This document shows positions 29,270 to 39,755 of a stretch of 64,000 nucleotides of DNA, in pieces. The stretch comes from Heliocidaris tuberculata. Lineage: Eukaryota > Echinodermata > Echinoidea > Camarodonta > Echinometridae. Location: positions 1,559,500 through 1,623,499 of the forward strand of contig CM046844.1 of the NCBI GenBank assembly GCA_025618425.1. Reading direction: 5' to 3'. The notes beneath the pieces were generated by a model. It made no database searches. It had not been told where the DNA came from and saw only the letters and a program-made list of their open reading frames with translations. A program made the position numbers and the translations under genes. Positions within the stretch are counted from its first letter, which is position 1. Every line of letters begins with the position of its first letter.

Positions 29270-30175
29270 ATGATGAAGTCTACGGTGTTCGTGAGTACAA
29301 TTATTATTATTGTTTCTCTTTCACTTCAGTGGCAATGTGTTTCAGATCATCTTGAACAGCATTTTATTTCTACTGTGGTTATTTACAATCATGACAGTGA
29401 ATCAACAGTACCGGCTACTCAATCTCATTCTCAGTATTACTGTCTACCAATATCTTGTGACATTAGCATACTAAAATTAGATTTAGACCTAGGCCTACAC
29501 TTTTTCACATATAGGCTGTTGTATGTTTCTGTAGACAGGTCAAGAATTCACCCACACACTGGACATTTTGAGCCAAGTTTTGCGTGTTTTGGGAATATAT
29601 CTACTCGTCCAGTAGCACTGGCATTTAGTTTATTTCCTGCTGACTTAAAAACTCTACTTGGTAAACGAAACAAAAACACTTCCTCACTTAAAAAGACAGT
29701 ACTAATATATATCTGCATGCTGTATATCTTGCATGCTGTATATCTTGCATGCTGTATATCTTGTATGCTGGTGATACAGAATCTAACCCAGGTCCAGAAT
29801 TTCCGTGTAGCCAACACGAATGCGAAAAATGACTATGGCAGGCAGAGTAGTGTCACTTCAATGATGAAAGAACTTGGTTGGAGTACACTCGCAGAAAGAA
29901 GAAAGATAGCAAGACTCACCACTTTCTTCAAAGCCCATGAGGGCTATCTCTCAATCCCAGTCCTAGTCCGGGACCTGCTGCAACCTGTCAATCGATTAAC
30001 TAGAAGATCTCACAATAAATCATACATCGAAATTAGCACTAATAAAGATTCTTTTAAATATTCTTTTCTTCCTAGAACACTTACTGATTGGAATTTGTTA
30101 CCGGAAACAATAATAGTTAACACTCAAATCCCAAATTGTTCAAAGTTAAACTACAACAGCATTATCAATAATTAG
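29270..30175 (+). pseudogene. broken LINE ORF (N-terminal leader plus RT C-terminus)
   Basis: This frame is open for 301 codons but is a fusion. Residues 1-19 are hydrophobic, like a signal sequence. Residues 140-165 contain a second hydrophobic stretch made of repeated 16-bp units. From about residue 195 the frame encodes the C-terminus of a LINE ORF2: SVTSMMKELGWSTLAERRK, RSHNKSYIEIST and FLPRTLTDWNLLP. There is no endonuclease and no YADD/FADD box. Because the 16-bp unit is present three times, the 2A motif falls in another reading frame. Function as a retrotransposon protein is excluded; expression as a short protein is untested. Confidence 0.7.
29761..29796 (+). other. 2A 'stop-carry on' peptide motif, out of frame
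   Basis: The bases encode LYAGDTESNPGP, a full match to the core consensus D-x-E-x-N-P-G-P with a preceding hydrophobic stretch. It is read in the frame one base away from the surrounding ORF, and that frame closes at 29830-29832. Three copies of the unit CATGCTGTATATCTTG (29716-29763) lie directly before it. With a single copy the upstream ORF would be in frame with the 2A motif. Confidence 0.75.
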
Positions 30176-30250
30176 TATTTCATTATTTTTGCGCACACCC
30201 ACCCGACTCGTTTTACTCCACTAGGAGCACTCATCCAATGTACGAGGTTA

Positions 30251-31430
30251 TGATCATAACCTCGTACTCCTCTTACATTACGGGTACGTTGAAACTAAGT
30301 TTCACCTAACTCACGCTCTTTTACCTCACCATGAAGTAAATTATTTACTCCGGAGGGGTGACTAGGTATTGAAGCTAGGTCTAGCTGGTAAAATTATCAT
30401 TGATTTTTCAAACTTAATGATAAAAAAGACAAATCTTACCACCTTCCAAAGCAAGTCGTCTCTACTCTCGGAGCATTTTCGGTGGTATGGTGGTTGTGAT
30501 AGGAAAATCGGACGGGGAAAAAATACTGCCGACCCTTGTCGTTATGAGGCGCCGTTTGTGAAGTTATATTTTTTAAAGAAACTGTATATCATTTGTATAT
30601 GTTTTTCCACTTAATTGATAAAGGGAGAAGGAAAGGGAGAGGGAGAGGATGAAAAATTTGTGGATCTGTAAATAAACTATTGTTGTAACTAAGCATGATA
30701 TCTGTTGGGATTTTTTTTTACTTATGTATTCATAATGCTCTTGTTTAATGTGTCTGTTGATTTAAGCTTATCACACTTTTTCTTAATAACAACATTGTAT
30801 ATTTGAAAACCTTTCTATGCCTGGCTATTTATTCATCCTTCTGAACATCATTATACAAGACAGATACGAAAATTCAATTTATTAAATCAAGCCTCCGCAA
30901 AGTTACCGATTCCCTTTTAAGGGATACAGTGTCAAGCAAAGATATTGGATATTGTGACAATTGTTATTTATAAATCATGATAAGTGAATCCTCCCCCCCC
31001 CCCTTCACATAAATAAATATTGTGAAATCATTTATACTTGAAAGCAAAACAGATAAATATAAATAATGGATATTGTTAAATCATCATTTATAAATAATTA
31101 AAAACATGAAAATTATTATTCATAAATACCTGTACTCATTCTATGACATTTTCATACGAATAATTATTTGACAAGGTAAATTATTGAATTATATAAAAAA
31201 AAAAGGCTAGACTTCCATATGTACCCTCCACTAAAATTGAAAAAAAAAATATGGGTATGGTAGATATTGATGGCAGAAGTACATATTAAGTAGTAAAAAT
31301 GTGAGAAAACACTTAGAAATTTAAATACAGGACCATATTAATACATAGTCAGATACATGCATATACTATACATACATGTATGTGTATTACATGTAAATTT
31401 GGATGTAAGACAAAGTAAGACATGACAAAA
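30251..31430. other. noncoding AT-rich stretch
   Basis: No gene is seen. A frame at 30369-30614 has a more GC-rich middle but resembles nothing I know. C runs occur near 30992. Confidence 0.45.
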
Positions 31431-31464
31431 TAGGTTTAGGTTTAGGGTTAGGGTTAAGGTTGTG
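31431..31464. repeat. short interstitial telomere-like repeat
   Basis: The stretch reads as TTTAGG, TTTAGGG, TTAGGG and TTAAGG in succession, a degenerate version of the metazoan telomere repeat TTAGGG. Confidence 0.6.
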
Positions 31465-33222
31465 TTTTGAAAAGTATATTTACAATCAACTGTTACCTCA
31501 GCCCAGTCACGGCAAACAACTTTCAAGCTCCAAAATTCAGCTTTTTCAATACCGGGGTGCAGAAACTTTACATCAAATTCAAGAGTAGACCCAAGGCAAC
31601 GTGTTGGTAAGTGATGTTCCAATTTTACCTTGATATTTATTATGTTTTGGTTAGGACTATTACAGCAGGCTGCACATTCAGCAGGGGTACGTGATCTCAA
31701 GTGGAACCGAATGGTTCCGAAGCACGAGTGACTAGGAGTGTTGAGCCGTACTTATCAAGATCAAGATCAAGAAGGCCCTATGAGTGGCGACAGGCCAAAA
31801 TTGACACAGCCCCATATACTGAGTGACCCGTTTTATGATATACGGCACAACAGTGACCCCCTATCCCTCCCGGGCGTGGGCCGCCGCAGTTCAGGCCGCA
31901 TCAACCGCCACTTTGTCTGTGTGTGATCAAAAATGTCAGACGTCAACTGACGGTCCGACATCCAAAACACTAAAATGAACAGGTGGGACTGTACACACAA
32001 TTTTTCACATTCCTTCAGTTAAAAATCTACAAAACGCACTGAAAATATTACCCTTTGAAATAAGCATTATACATTCACGTAAAATCTACATTCAAGTAAA
32101 TAATGACAATTTCCTTACCCTCTTTCACGTTCTTTATGTTAGTGTTTGACATCTTTTCTTTGACTTGGATATTTGAACTTAGCTCATTCAGCCCGGCCAC
32201 TGAGCCCGGCCCGTTCCAGAATTATGACATTCATGGTATCCTTGAACAAAATATTTGAAGTTCATCATTCTGCAGAGTTTAATTCATTCAGGTGAGCAAT
32301 GCATTCAACATCTGCTTGTATACATGTATATTTTCCTCTTTTAATAGTAAATATAGGACATGTTTTATCTGTAAACGCAAAAATTCCAGCTATAATCCCA
32401 GCCCATCTTTCATTGCTGTATTCACGATGAACGAAAAGAGATCGACCCTCTTCGGATAAAAAATTGTCGAAAAATTGTCTGAAAAATGTGCTGGATAGTT
32501 GCCTAAAATCAGGGACCGCGGAGCATTTTTGAAAGTGGGGGGGGGGGGGGCTGATCTGATTTCATACATTAATGACAATTTTCAAGCCTTTTTTCCGATA
32601 TTTTTTTTTAACGTGTCTACTAAAAAAAAGTGGGGGGGGGGGCTGCAGATCCCCCCCCCCCCCCCCGCCCATGAAAATGACCCATTCATGATAAAGAAGG
32701 AAACTTTTATTTTCACAAAACATGCTTAAATGCATAAGAAAATTTGCTTCATGATAATGGGTAGGCCTAGGGTAAAGAAAAAAATCGATCCCCAGTCTCG
32801 AAAATCTATCAATGAATTCCCTACCATTCTCTGCAAGGTGACATCACAGTTGTAGGCTATCATGATCAGTGGCGGATCTACGGGGGGGGGGGGGGGTTTA
32901 GGGGGTTTAAACCCCCCCCCCCCCTTGGGCTGCCAAGTAAACATTTAATGTGCATAGGAAAACGCCATCGTAATACTCAGCCCCTCAAAACCCCCTCCTT
33001 GGAAAAAAGCTAGATCCGTCCCTGATGATAACACATAAAGTGCAAGGGTAGGGACTGGTACGGTTTGGAAAAAAAATGCAAAGTTAAATCTGTCATCCTT
33101 TGTAAGAGATTCACTTTTTGCCAAACAAGTTTTATTTTCGGTCTTAAAAAGTCACTAGTCGATAGAATAACTAGTTGCTCAGATCAGGAGTCAGGAGCTG
33201 GTTGGAGGGTATGACCCCCCCC

Positions 33223-33271
<49 letters not shown>

Positions 33272-34515
33272 TCTTCGTCTCTCCCTCTATCTCTCGGCTT
33301 CGTCTCTGTCTGTCTTGATCGAAATGAAAAATCTTGAACTGTTATTTGCAAAAATGATATATTCATTAAAGGATCATTGTTTGTGCATGTGGTCAACAAG
33401 AAGTTATTCCATGCTAAATATGAAACCTTTGTTACTTTAGTTTTACAAAAGGATTATGAAATTCAGGCAGCAGCAGCGAGCCAGTTTGATTGGGATTCTC
33501 GGGACTCACCCTACATGCAGGGACTGCTGGGATAACCAACTGTAAACACTGATTGCCTTATACCTGAAATTTCAATTAGTATTATTACCTGAAGTGGCTA
33601 TTGTTCGCAATACGATTATATATTTACAAATATATTGAAAGTGCGAAATTGTGGATTTATTTGTTCATTTTCTTTTCAAGTTTTCTTCATTTGAAAATCT
33701 TAGACCCCCCCCCCCCCCACGAAATATTTTAGCAATGCCCCTGCTCATGTTGTTCCCGCGGGACGTTTATAAAAATTAATAGACCTAAAGTGAAAATAAG
33801 GCAGGTTTTTAAATTTGCCAACAAGAGTAATGAATGATCATTTGAATGACCTTAATTCTGTCTATTGTCGACATATGCGATAATATTTATGGAAGGTTCA
33901 AATTTAATATATATCCCACCCTTTGCGTTTTGTCTCTTCGCCTCATAAAAATATTTTGCTCTGTATGTTAGAGGTTCCATGCCATTATACTGTGGTCAAA
34001 ATATGGACTTCAAATATCACTTCTATAAAGAGATACTGCAAGTTTAATTACACTCTCTATAAGCGTAACAGCAACTCGTGAGTAGACAGACCTATGGAGT
34101 AGACTACTTGACGCACCCGTACGCGCTCGCCGTGATAAGGGCTCGCGCGGAACCCAACTCAGAGTTCGGTTCCGCGCTAGCACCTTCATGTTATCATTTA
34201 TTTCCTTATACTCCTAAACTGTTGACCCACAGAATGCCAGATAAATTATTTCGAGGTTTATCTTATACTTTCTAGCGGTACACAAATTATTTTTTTCAGG
34301 TGCTTGGTACACTTTAACCTTCCCCATAAAAAAAGATTTTGACCGACATATACCCCCTTAAAAATAAATTCGCATCACATACAGATGGGGGCTGCACACC
34401 CCGCTCCATTGGCTCTGTGTAGTGAGTGTGGCACAGTGTGGCCAGCAAAAAAATACTATTCTGCTAGGGAGCAGTAAAAATTATATTTCAAAAATGTTAC
34501 TGCTAAATCAAAATT
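31465..34515. other. gene-poor stretch with homopolymer-rich repeats
   Basis: Two frames stand out but match nothing I recognise: minus strand 31700-31510 (RCLGSTLEFDVKFLHPGIEK..., followed by GTAAC at about 31499) and plus strand 31738-31926 (a GC-richer segment). Either could be an exon of an unknown gene. From 32500 to 33050 there are several runs of 9-15 G or C near GGCGGATCTACGG, similar to elements at 42160 and 50468. A C run plus CT repeat lies at 33216-33290. Another C run is near 33704. Confidence 0.4.
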
Positions 34516-34740
34516 TTACTGAAATTCTCTGACAAGCAAGCAAAAAAAAAAAAAAAAAAAAAAAAGGCTATCAGCATTTTGGGGGGACTTTTTACTCAAA
34601 AATTGTCTGACAAGCAAAAAAACAAAACAAAACAAAAAAATAAAAAAACAAACAACAAAAAAAAATTCTGCCAGAAAGCAGAATTCTGCCAGAAAGCAGA
34701 ATTCTGCCAACTCTGGCAACGTTGGTATGACACCCTTGTG
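34516..34740. repeat. A-rich repeat with TCTGACAAGC units
   Basis: Two TCTGACAAGC blocks (about 34527 and 34607) are each followed by long A runs, as in the element at 50468-50805. It then has three copies of AATTCTGCCAGAAAGCAG-type units at about 34664-34708. It is debris of an interspersed family. Confidence 0.55.
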
Positions 34741-34791
34741 AGTGAGTTGAGCAGGTGAGCTCTTTATGCACTCAGTGAAGGTGATTTTTTT

Positions 34792-35238
34792 TTGTGTCAC
34801 ATCGCCCTCTCTCTTGAATCTCTAGAATCAGAACCACCCGCGATCTTTCATTCCCAGATATTGCATTTACATGCCAAGGATCAGAAGCGTGAAAGGAGGG
34901 GCATCCGCCGCCTGATTTTCTGGACTGACATTATATTATTGTCGATCGTCAGCTCAGAGACCCTACGACAAATTGTCGTCTTGCCTCAACGAATCAAGAA
35001 GAAAGAGGACGATTCCGTGCTGAGTGTCCCGTACGACATTATCGACATATTAGATTTATTCATATATTTCGTCCATAATATGACCATGACTATAGGTGGT
35101 GATACAGGAAGTACCATTATTCAATGGTCTTATCGAAATATTCTTCATTTTTGGACGAAATATGTGGGGAAAAAAATGGCGTATGTCGTACGGGATACAT
35201 TGCACGGAATCTCCCAAGTCCTCCTGAAAGCCAGATAG
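34792..35238 (+). CDS. unrecognised open frame, 148 codons
   Basis: This frame runs from a non-ATG start to a stop at 35236-35238. It has ordinary base composition with no simple repeat, unlike its surroundings. A basic segment (KDQKRERRGIRR) is followed by hydrophobic stretches (LIFWTDIILLSIV and IIDILDLFIYFV). The first in-frame ATG is late, so if real it is an exon or a broken gene. It ends about 20 bp before a degenerate L1/Tx1-like LINE. I do not recognise it. Confidence 0.25.
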   Translation: MCHIALSLESLESEPPAIFHSQILHLHAKDQKRERRGIRRLIFWTDIILLSIVSSETLRQIVVLPQRIKKKEDDSVLSVPYDIIDILDLFIYFVHNMTMTIGGDTGSTIIQWSYRNILHFWTKYVGKKMAYVVRDTLHGISQVLLKAR

Positions 35239-35257
35239 ATATTATCATTGAAGCACA

Positions 35258-36725
35258 GGTTTCCCTTTCGGAAAAGTAGTACCATTTATAAATATACTAG
35301 GAGTATTTTTCAGTTTAGATATACAGGTAAAAGAGAGTATGAATTATAAGGAAATTCTAAGTAAAATTCAAAAATCCCTTTCATGGTGGAAACAGAGAGA
35401 TTTAACCTTAATGGGTAAAATTCAATTGTTAAAAATGTTTATATACTCTAAGTTAATATTTATTGCGTATTCCAATTCCTCATTCGGTACTTCATGAACT
35501 TGAAAAAAAAATGACTTTTGCATTTTTATGAAGAGGAAAAGACAAGATGAAACGGACGACGATGTTTCTAGATTATATAAATGGGGGACTTAAAATGATG
35601 AATTTTTAATTGTTTTATGTGAGTAAAGAGACTATTAGGTGGGGACCAGCAAATGAAATGGAAACAATATTTTGATTATTGTACTCGGCATATAGGAGGG
35701 AAATTCATTTTCTTCTGTAATTATGAAATTAGACAGCTCAAACTATCTTTACATCCATTTTATGTGGAACTATTTTTTATTATTTTTATTATATTTATGG
35801 CAATTATAAAGGCAATGAAGTTATTTTTTTAACAACAAACATATATGTTTTCGAAGTAATGTGTCCATTCTATCATGTAGATTTAATACCAAAAGGCATA
35901 GTTAGTTTGGAACATATTGTGGATAAAGATGGTGAATTGAAAACAGATGCATATTTTACCAGTAGAGGTCTTAGTTCATGAAATATATTGCAGGTAAAAC
36001 ACATATGTGAGAAAATTCCCTTTTGTTGGAAAAGGCAAACGCATATATAATAAATGAAAAGAAGAACGAATTAGATAGGAAAGGAATTTTATTTTTGCTC
36101 GCAGATAAAATTGTCCCCTTAAGTGAGATTGTTTCTAAGAGATTATATACAACTATTCTCAACAGTAAATTAGAAGCCCCCCTGTAGTAAATAGATAAAA
36201 GAATCATTTGATTTGTCTATTAGAGACATTGAAAACATTTTCCTTAGGCCAAAGAAATGTACTTTAAATAGTAAGCTTATATAGGGAATTCCAATTCAAA
36301 AAGTTACATGGGATTATTTACACGAATCCTGATTTATATCGGTTTGGACTGGCTCCAAATTTTTACAAAGGGAAAAAGAAACATATCGGCACGTATTTCA
36401 TGAATGTGAACATAATTCAGTTGCTATGGAAATCATTGGTAAAGTGCTGAACTTCCCGATTTTAAGGAATTAGACTGGTAGAGACTAGAGAATTTTATTT
36501 AGTGTGACTTTGGGCGATGTGGGAAAATTGTATTTATTGAATCATCTGATCATGTAATATTGTTAATAAAATATTTGATATTTCAATGTAGGAAGAGAAT
36601 AACAGCAAAGAAGTGAGAGAAATATTGTTAGGAAATCAAGTTGAAGAAAAAACGATAGCACGAGACCGTAACACCCTGTCATTATACTTAAAGAAATGGG
36701 AAGCTTTTGATTTCGAATGAAGGGA
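35258..36725 (+). pseudogene. degenerate L1/Tx1-like reverse transcriptase, C-terminal region
   Basis: Read with frame changes, this encodes the post-catalytic part of an L1/Tx1-clade ORF2. The clearest block is VPFINILGVFFSLD, VKESMNYKEILSKIQKSLSW, WKQRDLTLMGKIQLLKMFIY and SKLIFIAYS. It continues with KRKRQDET, the remnant of a YKWGGLK-type motif, WKQYFDYCTRHIGGKF and, near 36390, FHECEHN. Many stops and shifts break the frame. The endonuclease and catalytic RT half are absent, so this is a 5'-truncated, long-dead copy. Confidence 0.8.
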
Positions 36726-37460
36726 GGAGTCTTTTGGATGCGAAGTGCAATGGATAAAAATTATGTTAATTAAGAACTATAAATGGATTGTACTACCTCC
36801 TTCCCTCCCAAGGGACTTTGCTTTAGATTCTTACGCTTATTGCAAGTCACGGAGTGCGGAGTGCAGAGAGGAGCGCTCAGGGATTGGGTGGGAAAGGGGG
36901 GGGGGGGGGGGTGTGCTGGAAGGGGTGAGTTATTGTGTTGGGATGTGCGGGTATGTCTGTCTCTCTCTCTCTTTTAAGTTTTAAGTTTAAGTTTATTTAA
37001 GTTTATTTAATTTTTCCCCCTCTCTCTCTCTCCCATCTTTCATTTTTCCTTTTTTCTTTCTTTCTCCTTTTTATCTTTTTACATTTTTCTTTCCGTGAAA
37101 AAAAATACATAATACAAAAGGAACAGGTAGATTTAAGGTATATTTTCAGTTGTATAAATTCTTTGTTCGTCCATGAAGGAATGCATTTTTGCAGATAACG
37201 TAAATGTATATTTTCAGTTGTATATCTGTATAATTTCAAGTAAGCTGAGATTTTAAATAAATTACAAGTACATGTATGTGTAAATTCTTTGCTCTTCCAT
37301 GAATGTATACATTTTTCCATATACGTATTTACTTGTAAATTGTAAAAGTTTCTGTTTATACTTTATTCATGATTGTAATGTTTATAATTATTTTTATATA
37401 TCTGTTGATTTCATTGAAAAGAAATGAATAAAAGAATACTTAAAACAAAACACACACACT
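36726..37460 (+). mobile_element. 3' region of the L1/Tx1-like LINE
   Basis: The coding remnant is followed by a G run (36897-36911), CT-rich and AT-rich sequence, and AATGAATAAAAGAATACTTAAA at about 37423. A 20-bp tandem ACTTAAAACAAAACACACAC comes next, which looks like a retroposon tail. It likely belongs to the 3' UTR of the element. The boundary is inferred. Confidence 0.5.
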
Positions 37461-37639
37461 TAAAACAAAACACACACACCCACACACACACCCACACATC
37501 CGTGCCCCGGCTACGCCTGTGATTTGTAATTTCTTACGCGAGGAGAGAGGGTCTATAGGAGATACGAAAAATTACTAGATCGTGTTCAGTTTTAAAAAAA
37601 TCTCAGTGATGTCAATGTTACGTACAGGGCAATTACGAC

Positions 37640-37770
37640 ATCCCGTCCACACCACAGAACTCCTAAAGACGTAGAAGGCTCGTGCGGGTGCGAAATTGTA
37701 GCCATCGCTCGTACGTGATCACGTGATATCCGCCATCTTGGTTAGTCCTTCGCTCTCCAGATTCATGCAG
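37640..37770. promoter_or_regulatory. CpG-rich promoter-like segment, copy 1
   Basis: It contains CCACAGAACTCCTAAAGACG followed by TAGAAGGCTC, then two overlapping CACGTG-type sites (CGTACGTGATCACGTGAT) and the YY1-like site CCGCCATCTTG. The same order, reversed, occurs at 39425-39565. On the minus strand CCAAGATGGCGG looks like a YY1 initiator with an ATG, but the frame closes after five codons. This is a promoter candidate only. Confidence 0.35.
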
Positions 37771-38512
37771 TTCGTACGTCGCGTCAACGACATTCAGTAT
37801 AAAATGTTTGATCGTTGGAATATAACACTAGGGTGATATAAAATCTTACTGAAATTTCTCGATTTTGTTAATGCTAGTAGGCCTATTGAAATGAACCAAG
37901 AAAAAAAAAAAAAGAGGGAAATTTCTCTTGTAATACTTGAAATAAATTGCCAGGAGTGTTATCAAATGTTGCTTCTGGCATTTTCATGCTTATTACAGAA
38001 GTGCAGTCATCATCCACTCTTGTTGCTCATTTTGATAATTTTTTTCTGTACTACATTTATTTACCATTTCAAACAATTTTGGTGACTGAAATGACAAGAA
38101 AATCAAATTTTGTAGCCATTTGCTTAACTTGCCATCGCCTTTCTCATGGCTTTGGCAAATAACTTGATTGAAAGCGGAATTTATATTATTGTATTCATCT
38201 CCTGACTATGCAAGTCTTTTACTTGTATTTCAGTACGTTGCAATATACATGTATATAGCCCTCAAGAAAATTCTTGTTTTTACAGATCACTGTTATGATC
38301 CAGACATCTGTGTTTTGTTGAAGGTTGGTAGGATATAGATTCCCACTCTAAATAAGAACACTAAAAATACATCAAGCCCAACGAAGCGCTTGTCACAACT
38401 GCCAAATTGGAAGCAAGATTTAATCACTTTTGCCCAGCCGATCAAATTCGAGAGCCATGAATTAACTGCAAACAAGTCAGTACAGTTCTAATTTGATGCA
38501 AAGAACTCGACA
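37771..38512. other. noncoding stretch
   Basis: No gene is seen. The open frames at 37891-38162 are AT-rich and resemble nothing known. Confidence 0.45.
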
Positions 38513-38661
38513 GCAAAGGATTTCGAAAAATCAACTTTAGGGCAATTTCAATACCCTGTTCGGATTACGTAATACATTATTGTAATGTTCGCTTATTTCA
38601 ATAGGCAATGGACATGGTTATTGAAATTGCCTTAAGTTGATTTTTCGACTAATTCTTTGCC
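38513..38661. mobile_element. small foldback MITE (about 150 bp)
   Basis: The left end GCAAAGGATTTCGAAAAATC and AACTTTAGGGCAATTTCAAT pair with the right end ATTGAAATTGCCTTAAGTTG and ATTTTTCGACTAATTCTTTGC. The spacer is about 65 bp. No clear target duplication is seen. Confidence 0.7.
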
Positions 38662-39419
38662 AAAATGTTATTTATCACGTGAAATTTGCAGCAATATTTC
38701 TTATTGTACATATAAAACACTGAATCACAATTTATTGCACAAGTGCTGTACTTGTATTCAAAATCACCGGCAGTCCCCAAAATAGTGGTAGAAGTTGAGG
38801 TTCTATGATGATTATGCTTTACTTGATAAAGTCCTGACTTATGTAAGGATTATCATCAAAGATAAAAGGAAACATGGCAGAAGCATGTTGAACAAACCCT
38901 TAAATCAAAACAAATTTGTAGGCCTTTTTATACCAGATGACACTGTACAAAAAGTATAACGTTATGCAAGTCATCTACATGATACCAAAGAGGAAGTATA
39001 TATTTTTTAACGTGTAGGCCTACATGAAAATGTATTTTGCTTCTTTTTTTTTTCCCCGAGGGGGTGTCAAGGATGACGGTGAACAAATGAACTCAGGCTG
39101 CCTTCTTGAAAGAGAACTAAAATGATATTGATAGAAAAAAAACTGTTTAATATTATCTTGAACTTGAGAGAATAAAAATTTAACCATTGTATCTTAATTG
39201 AAAGAGAACCAACCTCTTCCCCCTCCATAAAAAAAAAAAAAAATGTACATGATATTAGTTGACGTTACTTATGTATGAAAAGCAACTGAACTTCAGTGGA
39301 AAAGCCAACTCCAAAATTTCAAGTGAAGAAGGCACAAGACCATTTATTTTGATAGAGAAGATCCGATATAATATAAATAGGCATTGGTGAGCACACTGTC
39401 TGGTGGGCAAGTTGAAAAG
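38662..39419. other. noncoding stretch
   Basis: I see no gene or clear repeat, only short A/T runs near 39040 and 39230. Confidence 0.45.
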
Positions 39420-39424
39420 ATCGA

Positions 39425-39565
39425 GGACTAAGCAATATGGCGGCGTGTGCACTCGAGCGAATCCTCCAGCGGGTTTGACGGCTATACCGCGATCTGTGCA
39501 TTGGGAATGGGTATGAGCTTTCTACGTCTTTAGGAGTTCTGTGGTCCACACACGGGCTGTTGAGT
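39425..39565. promoter_or_regulatory. CpG-rich promoter-like segment, copy 2 (inverted)
   Basis: It holds the reverse complement of the motifs at 37640-37770: CAATATGGCGGCG (YY1-like with an ATG) at about 39436 and GAGCTTTCTACGTCTTTAGG followed by AGTTCTGTGG at about 39515-39544. Sequence between these blocks is not conserved. The frame from this ATG closes after 13 codons unless spliced. It may be a second copy of a promoter or one end of a large inverted repeat. Confidence 0.35.
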
Positions 39566-39619
39566 TTGTTGTGTTTGACATAACAGAAGGGCGCCATGGA
39601 GCAGAAAAAGATAATAGCT

Positions 39620-39755
39620 AGTCTAGTGTGAAATAGCCCCCACAATTAAATGATAACTATGTAAAATTGTTTTCATATAATGTGTAAGTCTAGTGTGAAA
39701 TAGCCCCCACAATTAAATAATAGCTATGTAAAATTGTCTTCATATTATGTGTAAG
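39620..39755. repeat. two-copy 68-bp tandem duplication
   Basis: The unit starting GTCTAGTGTGAAATAGCCCC and ending CATATAATGTGTAA occurs twice in direct succession with a few substitutions. Confidence 0.85.

Larger units (their letters stand above)
28925..30250 (+). mobile_element. internally deleted LINE carrying a 2A motif
   Basis: A 5' UTR-like segment (from about 28925) leads to an ORF start at 29270. A 2A self-cleaving peptide motif lies at 29761-29796, and the sequence then jumps straight to the last 100 codons of a reverse transcriptase ORF (about 29850-30175). Endonuclease and catalytic RT domains are missing. 2A peptides are known at the N-terminus of APE-type non-LTR retrotransposon proteins in sea urchin and other invertebrates. 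This copy fits a non-autonomous deletion derivative of that group. Outer ends are approximate. Confidence 0.7.

Noticed and set aside
31510..31926. Two opposite-strand open frames of about 60-70 codons with fairly normal composition
   Set aside because: No recognised domain, no matching exon nearby, and they lie beside repeats. They are noted in the region entry only.
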